A DNA stretch of 64,000 nt from Solirubrum koreensis (GCF_039541855.1 NZ_BAABHA010000010.1:248001-312000); one strand, 5' to 3'; numbered from the stretch's first letter, positions 26,966 to 36,296 are shown. The notes: generated from the letters alone by a model not told the origin. A program made the numbers and translations.

Positions 26966-27556
26966 ATGTTCACCGGCATCATCGAGTCACTCGGAACCAT
27001 AACCGAAGTGCGTAGCGAAGGCACCAACCGCCACTTTACCGTGGCCTCGCCCTTTTTCAGCGAATTGCAGATTGACCAGAGCGTGTCGCACGATGGCGTA
27101 TGTTTAACAGTGGTGGCCCTGGATGCCGCCGCTGGCACGCACACCGTTACGGCTATTGACGAAACGCTACAAAAAACCAACCTGGATTCCTGGGCCGCTG
27201 GCCGGCAGGTGAACCTGGAGCGCTGCCTCGCCGCCAACGGCCGCTTCGATGGCCACATCGTACAGGGCCACGTAGACCTCACGGCCACTTGCGAAGCCGT
27301 GGAAGACCAGAACGGCTCGTGGCTGTACCGCTTCCGCCACGAAACCGGCCCCGGCCGCGTGACGGTAGAAAAAGGCTCCATTTGCATTAACGGCGTAAGC
27401 CTGACGTGCTTTAACAGCACCGACGACGGCTTCTCCGTGGCCATCATTCCTTACACCTACGAGCACACTACCTTCCAGCACCTGCGCCCCGGCGACAAGG
27501 TGAACCTGGAGTTCGATATCGTGGGCAAATACGTGGCAAAGCTGCTGGGGCGGTAA
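26966..27556 (+). CDS. ribE: Riboflavin synthase, alpha subunit
   Basis: The product has 196 residues from the ATG at 26966. It dismutates two 6,7-dimethyl-8-ribityllumazine molecules to riboflavin. The diagnostic N-terminus MFTGIIESLGTI is intact. Two lumazine-binding repeats are visible: repeat 1 with VSHDGVCLTVVALD, and repeat 2 with VEKGSICINGVSLTCF. GHIVQGHVDLTA links them, and the usual YEHTTFQHLRPGDKVNLEFD segment lies near the C-terminus. Length fits the family (about 195-220). Its leader contains a 19-bp tandem repeat. No FMN riboswitch is evident, and no other rib gene is nearby. Confidence 0.95.
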   Translation: MFTGIIESLGTITEVRSEGTNRHFTVASPFFSELQIDQSVSHDGVCLTVVALDAAAGTHTVTAIDETLQKTNLDSWAAGRQVNLERCLAANGRFDGHIVQGHVDLTATCEAVEDQNGSWLYRFRHETGPGRVTVEKGSICINGVSLTCFNSTDDGFSVAIIPYTYEHTTFQHLRPGDKVNLEFDIVGKYVAKLLGR

Positions 27557-27770
27557 AATTCAACAGTCAAGCAGAAAGCATACGGATAAAGAACGCGCAT
27601 AAACACTGCTTCCACGAACATGCAACAGGTGGATGAATCGGGACCAATGCGGGTGAATAATTAAGAGTATCACTTGTATAATACTGCGCATCAACCGCTT
27701 TTCGAGCAAGGTTAAACCAACTTCAGGGTACAGGCTGCGTACGAACTGGCGGACTAACTTCCCCCAAGCC

Positions 27771-27971
27771 ATGTCGAAACGCGAGCTAATAGAACCCAAC
27801 GAAGGCGACAAGCGCTACATCCGTCGCGATGGAAAAGGCCGGATTACGGAATCAGATGACCTGAACCGTTCCCTGTCGCAAGACGACCGTAAGAATTCGA
27901 AGACTACCACGGAGTCCGGCCAGGGCGACCGGGGCGACGGCCACACCGGCAACCGCAAACCGGCCAAGTAA
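27771..27971 (+). CDS. Small hydrophilic conserved hypothetical protein
   Basis: This 66-residue, highly charged protein starts at ATG 27771. It contains GDKRYIRRDGKGRI and NRSLSQDDRKN and ends in a Gly/Asp/Lys-rich tail. There is no signal, TM helix or cysteine. Small proteins with this RYxRRDxKGR pattern are familiar in Cytophagales genomes, though I cannot name a domain; the charge suggests a disordered or nucleic-acid-associated protein. A textbook terminator ten bases after the stop supports it as a real gene. Confidence 0.65.
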   Translation: MSKRELIEPNEGDKRYIRRDGKGRITESDDLNRSLSQDDRKNSKTTTESGQGDRGDGHTGNRKPAK

Positions 27972-27977
27972 ATGCGT

Positions 27978-28013
27978 AAAAAGCCCCGCAGTTAGTAACT
28001 GCGGGGCTTTTTT
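27978..28013. terminator. Bidirectional terminator
   Basis: A 16-bp stem (AAAAAGCCCCGCAGTT and its complement) with a 3-4 nt loop is followed by T6. It serves the small gene and possibly the convergent PAP2 gene. Confidence 0.88.
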
Positions 28014-28024
28014 ATTGGGAGTGG

Positions 28025-28609
28025 TTAAGGCGTTACGCTATAAGCCGGCCACCAACGGGCTTCGCCTTGGCGGTAAAGCCAATAACAGAACCATCCAAGC
28101 AATGCGCCCAAAGTGGCTCCGGCAATTACATCGGAGGTATAGTGGGCCACCAGGTAAATGCGGCTGTAGCTAAGCACGGATGCCCAGATGAGAAGGAGCA
28201 CTTTCACCGGCCGAAAGCGTTTGGGCAGCACCAGACACAGAAAGACGGCCATGGAAAAGGAGTTGGCCGCGTGCGAGGAAATAAACCCGAACTGCCCGCC
28301 GCAGCCGTTCACCAGGTTCAGCGTTTCCGACAGGTCGGGGTCGTGGCAGGGGCGAAGGCGGCCAAAAAAGGGCTTAAAGAACCGGCTCGAAATGGAATCG
28401 GCCAGGGCCACGCTCAGGCCCATCAGCGGCAGAACCAGGTAGGCCCGTTTGCCGAAGTAGTAAATGAGCGCAACGATTATGACCAGGTAAGCCGGAAACC
28501 ACACAAACCGCTCCGACATGAAAATCATGAACTTGTCGAGGCCGGGGGAGTGGGTGCGGTTGGCCGCCTTCAGCAGCCAGCGGTCCAAATTCTGCAGGTA
28601 ATCAATCAA
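28025..28609 (-). CDS. PAP2-family membrane phosphatase
   Basis: This 194-residue protein has about five TM helices and the three lipid phosphatase motifs: KPFFGRLRPC (motif 1), GFISSHAANSF (motif 2, a variant of PSGH with the catalytic histidine kept) and SRIYLVAHYTSDV (motif 3, with the nucleophilic histidine and its aspartate). Such proteins dephosphorylate phosphatidate, PGP or undecaprenyl pyrophosphate at the periplasmic face; which one is not visible. Translation appears to start on TTG at 28609, overlapping the end of hemF by 8 bp, which suggests translational coupling. Confidence 0.88.
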   Translation of the reverse strand: MIDYLQNLDRWLLKAANRTHSPGLDKFMIFMSERFVWFPAYLVIIVALIYYFGKRAYLVLPLMGLSVALADSISSRFFKPFFGRLRPCHDPDLSETLNLVNGCGGQFGFISSHAANSFSMAVFLCLVLPKRFRPVKVLLLIWASVLSYSRIYLVAHYTSDVIAGATLGALLGWFCYWLYRQGEARWWPAYSVTP

Positions 28610-29537
28610 GCGAAGAGGTGGAATTTTCCAGCCAATTTACGCCCTTTCGCAGCCACTGCTGCGTGGCGGCTTCGGGCGAGCCGGGCTCGGGTTGGGTGTT
28701 GTAGTGCCATTCGCAGCGGGGCGGCAGGCTCATCAGGATGCTTTCGGTGCGGCCGCCGGTTTCCAGGCCGAATTTGGTGCCGCGGTCGATGGCCAGGTTG
28801 AACTCGGCGTAGCGCGAGCGGCGCAGCATTTGCCACTGTACTTCGCGCTCGGTGAAGGGCAGGTCGGCATTCTGGCGCAGCAGCTCGCAGTACGTCGGCC
28901 CAAAGGTGTCGCCCACAGCCTGCACAAAGGCGAATAGCTCCTCGCGGGTGCCGTCTTTGCCTACCGTAAGGCGGTCGAAGAAGATGCCGCCCACGCCGCG
29001 CGTTTCCTGCCGGTGGGTGATGAAAAAGTAGTCATCGGCCCAGGGCTTGAAGCGGGCGTAATAGGCCGGGTTGTGGCGCTGGCACACGTCGTGCAGCTGC
29101 TGGTGAAACCAGCGCGCTTGCGCCTCGTCCACGTAAATCGGCGTCAAATCGATGCCGCCGCCAAACCACGCCTCGCCGTTGCCGGCCTCGAAGTAACGCA
29201 CGTTCATGTGGGCAATGGGCACCATGGGGCTGCGCGGGTGCTGCACCACGCTCACGCCGGTGGCGAAGTAGCGCGGGTCAGGCATGAGCAGCATTTTGGC
29301 GGCGCGCTCGTCCATTTGGCCCTGCACCGCCGAGAAGTTCACGCCGCCTTTTTCCAGAATCCGACCGTTTTCCAGCACGTTCGATAAGCCCCCGCCGCCC
29401 GAGTGGTGCTGCCACGCGTCGGGCCTGAAACGGGCCTGGTCTTCCACGGCTTCCAGCTGGCCAATGAGGCGCTGCTGGAAGTCACGCATCCATTGTTCGA
29501 CGGTGTGGCGGAAAGGGGGAAGTTCAGTATCGGTCAT
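28602..29537 (-). CDS. hemF: Oxygen-dependent coproporphyrinogen III oxidase
   Basis: The product has 311 residues from the ATG at 29537; the upstream extension is not conserved-looking. It decarboxylates coproporphyrinogen III to protoporphyrinogen IX with O2 in heme synthesis. Signatures include GGGGLSNVLENGRILEKGGVNFS, MNVRYFEAG, WFGGGIDLTPIY, the RGVGGIFFD block and YAEFNLAIDRGTKFGL with GGRTESILMSLPP. Length and motif order fit HemF. The PAP2 gene overlaps its 3' end. An aerobic lifestyle is consistent with it. Confidence 0.95.
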   Translation of the reverse strand: MTDTELPPFRHTVEQWMRDFQQRLIGQLEAVEDQARFRPDAWQHHSGGGGLSNVLENGRILEKGGVNFSAVQGQMDERAAKMLLMPDPRYFATGVSVVQHPRSPMVPIAHMNVRYFEAGNGEAWFGGGIDLTPIYVDEAQARWFHQQLHDVCQRHNPAYYARFKPWADDYFFITHRQETRGVGGIFFDRLTVGKDGTREELFAFVQAVGDTFGPTYCELLRQNADLPFTEREVQWQMLRRSRYAEFNLAIDRGTKFGLETGGRTESILMSLPPRCEWHYNTQPEPGSPEAATQQWLRKGVNWLENSTSSLD

Positions 29538-29726
29538 GAGAAAAAGCGGGGAGGCGTCAGCGTGGTCGGCGGGCTTGTAGAGGCGAAAAAGCGTTGCCTG
29601 GCCGCTATCGGTCCTGCACCGAAGGAAGCTCAACGGTTGTTTTCGGCATTGCAAAGGTGGCGGGTTTTAACGGAAGCTGCCATCCTGTACTGCCCCGCGG
29701 GCCACCTGCAGCTTTGCCGAGTGCTA

Positions 29727-30425
29727 CTACTGCCGCGGCGCCGCTTGGCGAAGCTGGCGCAGAAAAGTTGGATCGACCGCAGCCGGATTCAATTGGCGGG
29801 CGCGGTCCGTCCATTGCCAAGCGCGCTCGTAATCCTGCTTGCGGAAATAACCCATGGCAAGAGCGGCATACACCGGTATCCGGGATTCATTTCCGGACGC
29901 ATTATTTTCCCGCGACACATACAGTTCGAACAGTGCCAGGCTGCGTTCCAGGTCCGCATTGGCGCGGAAAGCATCGTAACGCTGGAGCAAAGTACCAGCT
30001 AAATCCGCCGTTAAATTCTGGTTGTCAGGCTGCCGCTTCAGGCTGTTGCTAAGCAACGTAATCGATTCGTTGTAATCACCTTGGGAGCCGCGCAAAATGC
30101 CGAAGCCCCAATAAGTATCTGCATTGGTACTGTCGAGCAGCCACGCTTGGTTGAAGCGCTTCATGGCAGTGGCGTAGTCGCCGGCTCGAAAATAGTCCAT
30201 GCCTCGCTTCACAAAATGCTTGGCTGCCACGGCGCGGTTAGGTTCGTTACGGTCGGTTGTAGCCAAGAAAAGCTCGTCGGCTAATTGCAGCCTTTTGGGT
30301 TTGCGGGCCCCGCCGTACATCGGCAGCAGGTTAATGTCGACCCCGTTTAGCTTGCTTTGCGCCTGGGCAGCGTGTTCGGTTAGTAGAGAAAATGATACGA
30401 GGAGAATGAGCCAATAACGCGCCAT
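29727..30425 (-). CDS. Secreted TPR protein with LPxYGG segment
   Basis: The product has 232 residues from the ATG at 30425 (MARYWLILLVSFSLLTEHAAQA signal peptide); the frame extends upstream to 30491 without support. The mature N-terminus has NLLPMYGGARKPKRLQLADELF. TPR-like helices follow: FVKRGMDYFRAGDYATAMKRF, AWLLDSTNADTYWGFG, and two more pairs to the C-terminus. The twelve residues RFNQAWLLDSTN are identical in the second TPR protein at 42453, which also has an LPxYGG segment after its signal peptide. Function is unknown; TPRs suggest a periplasmic protein-binding scaffold. It is divergent from the E1 dehydrogenase. Confidence 0.77.
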   Translation of the reverse strand: MARYWLILLVSFSLLTEHAAQAQSKLNGVDINLLPMYGGARKPKRLQLADELFLATTDRNEPNRAVAAKHFVKRGMDYFRAGDYATAMKRFNQAWLLDSTNADTYWGFGILRGSQGDYNESITLLSNSLKRQPDNQNLTADLAGTLLQRYDAFRANADLERSLALFELYVSRENNASGNESRIPVYAALAMGYFRKQDYERAWQWTDRARQLNPAAVDPTFLRQLRQAAPRQ

Positions 30426-30693
30426 TGATTGTTGAATAATGGAGTAGAACATCGACCAAAATAAGCGGTTTGTGAACCCGCTCCAAAACAAAACAGCTTA
30501 GTAGCTTGAATTTATACGAAAGCTACGACCCTCTCATTCAGGTTTTGTGAATGCAAGTAGCTCCGGCTCCGTTTGCCGATTTGAATTAGTCACGAAATCA
30601 TACAGCCCAAACCTCAGACGTAGCAGCAACCCGTAACCACTGTCTGCGCCCGATGCCGTAATTTCGCCTTCCCGTCACCGCTTTCCCCATTGC

Positions 30694-32811
30694 ATGCAAG
30701 CCTCCACCGACCTGGAAACCCCCGAAGCTGACTTTGCGCCCGTTGCAGCTCCCACGCAACCCGACCGCGCCACCTTGCTGCGCGCCTACCGGCTGATGCA
30801 CACGTCGGCGGAAATGGCCCGGCTCTACGAAGAAAACAAGGCCGTAACGGCCAAATACGTACACGCCTCGGCCCGCGGCCACGAAGCCATTCAGCTGGCC
30901 GCCGCCTTCCAGCTGCGCGAAACCGACTACTGCGCCCCGTACTACCGCGACGACGCTTTTTTGCTCGGCCTGGGCCTGCAGCCTTATGAGTTGATGCTGC
31001 AGCTCATGGCCAAGCGCGACGACCCGTTCTCGGGCGGCCGCACTTATTACAGCCACCCGTCGCTGCGCCGCGCGGGGGTGCCGGTTATTCCGCACCAAAG
31101 CTCGGCCACCGGTATGCAGGCCATTCCGGCTACCGGCATGGCCCATGGCATCAAGTACCTCGAAAGCCAGAACCAGCTCCCCAGCGCTGCCCAGCAGCCA
31201 GTGGTAGTGTGTTCTATTGGCGACGGCGCCATGACCGAAGGCGAGGTGTCGGAAGCGCTGCAAATGGCCGTGCTGCACCAGCTGCCGGTTATTTACTTGG
31301 TACAAGACAACGAATGGGGCATCTCCGCCACCGGTCGTGAAATGCGCGCCATGGACGCTTACGAGTTTGCCGCCGGCTTTAAAGGCCTGCACCGCCTGCA
31401 ATGCGACGGCGCCGATTTCGTGGACAGCTACACTACCATGGCCGCCGCCACGCAGTACGTGCGTAGCACGCGCGGGCCGGTGCTGGTTCACGCCAAATGC
31501 CCGCTGCTGGGCCACCACACCAGCGGTGTACGCCGCGAGTGGTACCGCGGCGACAACTTGGCCGAACATACGCTCAACGACCCACTGCCGCGTTTTCATC
31601 AGCAATTGATTACCGAGGGCTTCGACGAAGGTGAGCTGGGCTACGCCGCTGCCGCCGCCCGCACCACCGTGCTGGAAGACTACCAGCGTGCCTTGGCCGC
31701 GCCTAACCCCGACCCGGCCACCTTTGCTGACCACGAGTTTGCACCGCCCGCTGTTACCCAGGAAACCGGCCAGCGCAGCCCCGCCGGCGCCGATAAAGCC
31801 CTGATGGTGGATGCGGCCCTGCACACCGTGGATGATATTCTGCGCGAGTTTCCCGAGGCGCTGTTCTACGGCCAGGACGTGGGCGGCGAGCTGGGCGGCG
31901 TGTTCCGCGAAGCCGCGCTGCTGGCCAAAAAGTACGGCGACGCCCGCGTGTTCAATACCCCCATTCAGGAAGCTTACATAGTGGGCAGCACCGCCGGCAT
32001 GTCGGCCGTAGGAGCCAAGGCCATCGTGGAAATTCAGTTTGCTGATTACATCTGGCCGGCCCTGAACCAGCTGGTGGAAGAACTCAGCAAGTCCTGCTAC
32101 CTCTCGAACGGCAAGTTCCCGGTGCAGTCGCTCATTCGCGTACCCATTGGGGCATACGGCGGGGGCGGGCCCTACCACTCGGGTTCCATCGAAAGCACGC
32201 TGCTTACCATTCGGGGCATTAAGGTGGTGTATCCGTCGAATGCGGCCGATATGAAGGGCTTGCTGCGCGCCGCTTTCCTCGATCCGAACCCGGTGGTGAT
32301 GCTGGAGCATAAAGGGTTGTACTGGAGCAAAGTACCCGGTACTGAAGACGCCAAAACCACCGAGCCGGAAACGGGCTACGTTATTCCGCTCGGCAAAGCC
32401 AACGTGGTGCAGGAAGCTTCGGCCGAGAAGCTGGCCCAGGGCGACACCTGCGCGGTAATTACCTACGGCATGGGCGTGTACTGGACCAAAACGGCCAGCA
32501 AGCAGCTGCCCGGGCAAGTTGAAATCCTGGATTTGCGCACCCTCAACCCACTCGACTGGGAAGCCGTGGAAGCCGCTGCCAAACGCCACGGTAAAGTGCT
32601 GGTGCTAACCGAGGAGCCGCTCATGAACTCGTTTGCCGAGTCGTTGGCGGGTCGTATTCAGCGTCACTGCTTTCAGCAGCTCGATGCGCCGGTGTTTACC
32701 CTGGGCGCTGCCAACCTGCCGGCCATTGCCCTGAACGTGGAGTTAGAGAAGCAAATGCTGCCCTCGGCCGACAAAGTGCTTGCTGCGCTCCAAGAACTAC
32801 TGGCCTACTAA
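30694..32811 (+). CDS. Fused alpha/beta E1 component of a 2-oxo acid dehydrogenase
   Basis: This 705-residue protein carries both E1 subunits in one chain, as is common in Bacteroidota. Residues about 25-350 are the alpha part, with the ThDP motif GDGAMTEGEVSEALQMAVLH ending in DNEWGIS, and RGHEAIQLA and YYRDDAFLLGLGL. Residues about 365-705 are the beta part, with YGQDVGGELGGVFREA, FNTPIQEAYIVGSTAGMSAVG and a transketolase C-terminal domain. By similarity of motifs it decarboxylates branched-chain 2-oxo acids (or pyruvate) for transfer to an E2 lipoyl protein. No E2/E3 gene is nearby. A convergent BamA-like gene follows a bidirectional terminator. Confidence 0.9.
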   Translation: MQASTDLETPEADFAPVAAPTQPDRATLLRAYRLMHTSAEMARLYEENKAVTAKYVHASARGHEAIQLAAAFQLRETDYCAPYYRDDAFLLGLGLQPYELMLQLMAKRDDPFSGGRTYYSHPSLRRAGVPVIPHQSSATGMQAIPATGMAHGIKYLESQNQLPSAAQQPVVVCSIGDGAMTEGEVSEALQMAVLHQLPVIYLVQDNEWGISATGREMRAMDAYEFAAGFKGLHRLQCDGADFVDSYTTMAAATQYVRSTRGPVLVHAKCPLLGHHTSGVRREWYRGDNLAEHTLNDPLPRFHQQLITEGFDEGELGYAAAAARTTVLEDYQRALAAPNPDPATFADHEFAPPAVTQETGQRSPAGADKALMVDAALHTVDDILREFPEALFYGQDVGGELGGVFREAALLAKKYGDARVFNTPIQEAYIVGSTAGMSAVGAKAIVEIQFADYIWPALNQLVEELSKSCYLSNGKFPVQSLIRVPIGAYGGGGPYHSGSIESTLLTIRGIKVVYPSNAADMKGLLRAAFLDPNPVVMLEHKGLYWSKVPGTEDAKTTEPETGYVIPLGKANVVQEASAEKLAQGDTCAVITYGMGVYWTKTASKQLPGQVEILDLRTLNPLDWEAVEAAAKRHGKVLVLTEEPLMNSFAESLAGRIQRHCFQQLDAPVFTLGAANLPAIALNVELEKQMLPSADKVLAALQELLAY

Positions 32812-32838
32812 GCTGCTCCGCTAATCCGCGTAGCTAAT

Positions 32839-32880
32839 AACGAAAACGCCTGCTTCTGTAAAGAGGCAGGCGTTTTCGTT
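32839..32880. terminator. Bidirectional terminator
   Basis: A perfect 15-bp stem (AACGAAAACGCCTGC and complement, 32839-32853 and 32866-32880) with a 12-nt loop lies between convergent genes. Confidence 0.8.
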
Positions 32881-32895
32881 GGCGGTTAATAGCAG

Positions 32896-35538
32896 TTAGA
32901 ACGGGTAGCCAATGCCCACGTTCAGGGCCGGGGTATTCAGCCAAGGCTTGTTCCTGTTGCCGAACACAGCGAAGTTGCGCAAGGCCCACCGGTCCTGCGC
33001 TACGGCCGTGGGGTCGTACACTTTCACGGCGAAATCGAGGCGCACGATGAGGAAGGTAAAATCGAAACGCAGGCCGGCGCCGGAGCCCACGGCAAACTCG
33101 CGGTAAAAGCGTTTGGGGCTGAACCGGGCGCTGCCCTGGGTGTAGCCGGTGGTGTCGCGGCGGGCGTCGCGCTGCAGCGTCCAAACATTCCCAAAATCGG
33201 TGAAAACGGCGCCGCGCACGTAGCTAAACAGCGGAAAACGGTATTCCACACTGCCTTCGAGCAGCAGCTCGCCCGGCTGTTCAATGTTTTCGTCCCGCAG
33301 TGGAATGCCCCGGCTGTCGAGTATTATGTCTCCGCGGTTGTTGTACTGATACGTAGGATAAGAGCCCACGCCAAGCCGACGGGGCCGCCACGCCCGAACA
33401 CTGGAGCCGCCGCCGGCGAAGAAGTACTTGTCGTAGGGAATCAGTAGCGACGAAGTGACTTGGCCGGATTGCAGGTTCCGTAGTTCGGTGGGAGTAAGGG
33501 CTTGGGCTATGCCTCCATTTAGTCGCCAGGTAAAGTATTGGCGGGATGTTAACTTATGGTAACGCCGGAAGTCGGCTCCGGCTCGGGCGTAGTCCAGCAC
33601 CAGCAGATTACCCACCAGCGTTTCAAGTTGTTCCTGGTTTTGCGTGCCGATGGTAGTGCGGGTGCCCGGAGCAGTGTAAAACTGCCGGCCAGGGGCTCCC
33701 AATTCGGTGTAGAGCCGCAGGTACTTGGCGTCTAACGTTTGTACGAAGTCGTTGGAGTTGTAGAGCGAGCTGGCGTTAATGCTGGGAATCAGCAGGCGGT
33801 CGAAAGAGCGCAGCAAAGCGCCTGAATTGGACTGTTTCAGCAGTACGTCGCGAAAGGCAGCATCAATTTTAGGCGTGTTTACCAGGCTGACATTGAGCGG
33901 CGTGAGTACGTATTGGTGAAACGCGTTGCGCTGCCAGATATAATCGTAGGTACTCTCCAGCGTGGTACGGTTGTACTCCGGCCGGTCAACATAGGTATAG
34001 CCTAAGGAGAAACGCGTGCGCGGACTGTATTTGGTCAGCAGCGGATTGGCCCGCCACGGCACCAGAAACTGCGGCAACGTTAACGTGGCATTTGCTCCAA
34101 GCTGGAGGGTGTATACCGATGGTATTCTGGCATTAGACCCGGGAGGTGTGGTTGTGGCCTTATACTGTCCCTCCAAACCGGCCCGCAAACCAAGGTCAAG
34201 AATCTCGGCGCCGCCAAAAGCGTTGCGCACCCGCAAGCGGAAGTTTCCAAATGGACCTGGCTTTTCAGCTACTACAGTGCCGCCTATCTCGCTGGTTTCC
34301 TGATACTTTTTAAGTAACGAGGTGCTCACAAGCGCATCCAGCAAGCCGGTGGTGGTATCGGTGGGCATCGGCACTTTCTGGTACGTAACCCCTTGGAAAC
34401 GAAATACGTCCAGATCGGCCAGCTGCCGCTGGGTAAGAATGGACTTCGAAAGGCTGTACTGCTCACCGGGGCGCACGGCCACCTTGCGGTCCAGAATACG
34501 GGTGCTGAAGCGGTGGTCGTAGGCCAGGTAATTGATCCCGTTGCGCTGCACCGTATCGCGCTGCACGCCAAAGCGGTTCACGCCCGCATCGGTTATCATG
34601 GTCACGTTGCGCACGGAATACGCGCGGTGGCCGGGCTCGTCGGGAGGGTTTTCCACCATTACCAGCAGCCGCACCGAGTAAGGCGCGAAACTGGTGTCGG
34701 CTTCCAGGGAAATGTATTGCTGCCGAAAATCAAAGTAGCCCCGGTTTTTAAGCATACTCTCCAGCCGGCCCCGCTCACGGCCAATCAGCTCTTCGTCGTA
34801 CGGCTGGCCTACGCGCAGCAGCGCCTGACTGGAATCGGCCTTGATAATGCGGGCCACGGCCGAGTCGGCAATGTCGTAGGCCAACTGGCTGATGAGAAAC
34901 TGCTGGCCTTCCTGCACACGGTAAGTAACCGCCACGCGGCGGCAGCCCAGGGTGTCGCGTCCCTGCTTGCCGGGGCCGCCAAACAGGCCGCGGGGGCAGT
35001 CGGTGGTGTCGGTGGCCGACACACGGGAGCGGAAAAAGCCCTTAGAACGCAGAAAAATCCGCATTTGCTCGGCAGTTACACGCGTGAGCTGCTCGTCGTA
35101 AATAACGGGCGGGTCGCCGAGGCGCATAATGGCATTCCCCTTGTCGATGGCGGCCTGCAGGCGCTGGGTGCGTTTCTCGCGCTTCTGCAGCAGCTTGCCC
35201 ACGGCTACCGAGTCGGTACCGGCGGCGGCAATGCGCCGGGTGTATTCAGCGCGGGTGGTGTCGAGCTTCTGCTGCAGCCGCTCGGGGTTGTAAAACGTGT
35301 AGCCGAGATTGTAAGTGGCTAGCTTGGGCAACGGAAAATTATCGTTGGGCCGTTGCCGGTACAAAGCCTCCAAGCGCTCTTGGTCGGCTTGTTTCACGCC
35401 TTCTAGCTGTACTTTCGTCAGCAATTGCTGCCGCGGGCCCAGCAGCCGCATGGGCGAGCAGGCCGCGGCTCCCAGCAATACGGCCACGGTCAAGCCCTTG
35501 CTAATCAGGTGCCGAACCGGGCCCACATGCTCACTCAT
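32896..35538 (-). CDS. BamA/TamA-family outer membrane lipoprotein
   Basis: The product has 880 residues from the ATG at 35538. A hydrophobic segment (ISKGLTVAVLLGAAAC) ends in a lipobox with C27, so the N-terminus is probably lipidated. POTRA-like repeats follow over about 30-330 (for example KSILTQRQLADLDVFRFQGV). The C-terminal half is the Omp85/D15 beta-barrel, with aromatic-ended strands and typical barrel segments FSLGYTYVDRPEY, FFAGGGSSVRAWRPR and ELLLEGSVEYRFP. The final residues GYPF end on phenylalanine. It is likely a second Omp85-type assembly factor (TamA-like). Its start lies only 11 bp from that of the divergent TrmH-family gene. Confidence 0.87.
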   Translation of the reverse strand: MSEHVGPVRHLISKGLTVAVLLGAAACSPMRLLGPRQQLLTKVQLEGVKQADQERLEALYRQRPNDNFPLPKLATYNLGYTFYNPERLQQKLDTTRAEYTRRIAAAGTDSVAVGKLLQKREKRTQRLQAAIDKGNAIMRLGDPPVIYDEQLTRVTAEQMRIFLRSKGFFRSRVSATDTTDCPRGLFGGPGKQGRDTLGCRRVAVTYRVQEGQQFLISQLAYDIADSAVARIIKADSSQALLRVGQPYDEELIGRERGRLESMLKNRGYFDFRQQYISLEADTSFAPYSVRLLVMVENPPDEPGHRAYSVRNVTMITDAGVNRFGVQRDTVQRNGINYLAYDHRFSTRILDRKVAVRPGEQYSLSKSILTQRQLADLDVFRFQGVTYQKVPMPTDTTTGLLDALVSTSLLKKYQETSEIGGTVVAEKPGPFGNFRLRVRNAFGGAEILDLGLRAGLEGQYKATTTPPGSNARIPSVYTLQLGANATLTLPQFLVPWRANPLLTKYSPRTRFSLGYTYVDRPEYNRTTLESTYDYIWQRNAFHQYVLTPLNVSLVNTPKIDAAFRDVLLKQSNSGALLRSFDRLLIPSINASSLYNSNDFVQTLDAKYLRLYTELGAPGRQFYTAPGTRTTIGTQNQEQLETLVGNLLVLDYARAGADFRRYHKLTSRQYFTWRLNGGIAQALTPTELRNLQSGQVTSSLLIPYDKYFFAGGGSSVRAWRPRRLGVGSYPTYQYNNRGDIILDSRGIPLRDENIEQPGELLLEGSVEYRFPLFSYVRGAVFTDFGNVWTLQRDARRDTTGYTQGSARFSPKRFYREFAVGSGAGLRFDFTFLIVRLDFAVKVYDPTAVAQDRWALRNFAVFGNRNKPWLNTPALNVGIGYPF

Positions 35539-35549
35539 TACCGAAACAG

Positions 35550-36296
35550 ATGGTTTCAAAAGCCGTTGCGAAATACGTGCAGTCGTTGCACCAAAAGAAA
35601 TACCGCCAGCGTCACGGCGCCTTTTTGGTAGAAGGCACCAAGAACGTACGGGAGCTGCTAAGTTCTGCACTTACGGTGGAACGGTTGCTGTATACGGCTG
35701 ATTTTGCCACTGCCGTACAAGTTCCGCACCAGCTGGCAGGCGTAGCCGATGTGGTTACGCCCGACGAGCTGACCCGCCTCGGCACGCTGCAAACCAACGA
35801 CGCCGCCCTGGCCGTGGTGCGCATTCCCGAGGAACGTCCGCTCCAAGCGCAGGCCGGCGAACTGCTGCTGGCCCTCGACCAAGTGCGCGACCCCGGCAAC
35901 GTGGGTACGCTCATTCGCTTGGCCGATTGGTACGGCCTAGCCGGCGTGGTGTTGTCGGAAACCTGCGCCGATGCCTGGAACGCGAAAACCGTAGCCGCCA
36001 GCATGGGCTCGTTTACCCGGGTGCCCGTGTGGCACCGCCCGTTGCCCGAGTGGCTGGCTGCCTTGCCACCCAGCCTGCCCGTGTACGGAGCCGATCTGCA
36101 CGGCGATAACGTGCACCAGCAGCACCTGCGCCCCAGCGGCGTACTTGTAATGGGCAGCGAGTCGCACGGCTTAACGCCGGAAGTAGAAGCGCATCTTACC
36201 CAGCGGCTGCACATTCCCGGCCGCGGCGGCGCCGAAAGCCTGAACGTGGCCATTTCCGCCGCCATACTGCTGGATAATTTTTTTCGCCACGAATAA
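35550..36296 (+). CDS. TrmH/SpoU-family RNA 2'-O-methyltransferase
   Basis: This 248-residue SAM-dependent enzyme has an N-terminal substrate-binding domain (KYVQSLHQKKYRQRHGAFLVEGTKNVREL). The C-terminal SPOUT knot domain carries the three motifs: QVRDPGNVGTLIRLADW, VLVMGSESHGLT and IPGRGGAESLNVAISAAI. It methylates a ribose 2'-OH in rRNA or tRNA; the precise nucleotide (RlmB-like or other) is not readable. The promoter must lie within or beside the divergent BamA-like gene, since the start codons are 11 bp apart. Confidence 0.92.
   Translation: MVSKAVAKYVQSLHQKKYRQRHGAFLVEGTKNVRELLSSALTVERLLYTADFATAVQVPHQLAGVADVVTPDELTRLGTLQTNDAALAVVRIPEERPLQAQAGELLLALDQVRDPGNVGTLIRLADWYGLAGVVLSETCADAWNAKTVAASMGSFTRVPVWHRPLPEWLAALPPSLPVYGADLHGDNVHQQHLRPSGVLVMGSESHGLTPEVEAHLTQRLHIPGRGGAESLNVAISAAILLDNFFRHE

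Noticed and set aside
27560..27811. Minus-strand frame between ribE and the small hydrophilic gene
   Set aside because: Overlaps the supported small gene and its terminator context; no plausible start region or domain.
30598..32589. 663-codon minus-strand open frame opposite the E1 dehydrogenase
   Set aside because: It is antisense to a well-supported enzyme. Its His/Gly/Val-rich composition is the typical mirror of GC-rich codon usage and has no domain-like pattern.
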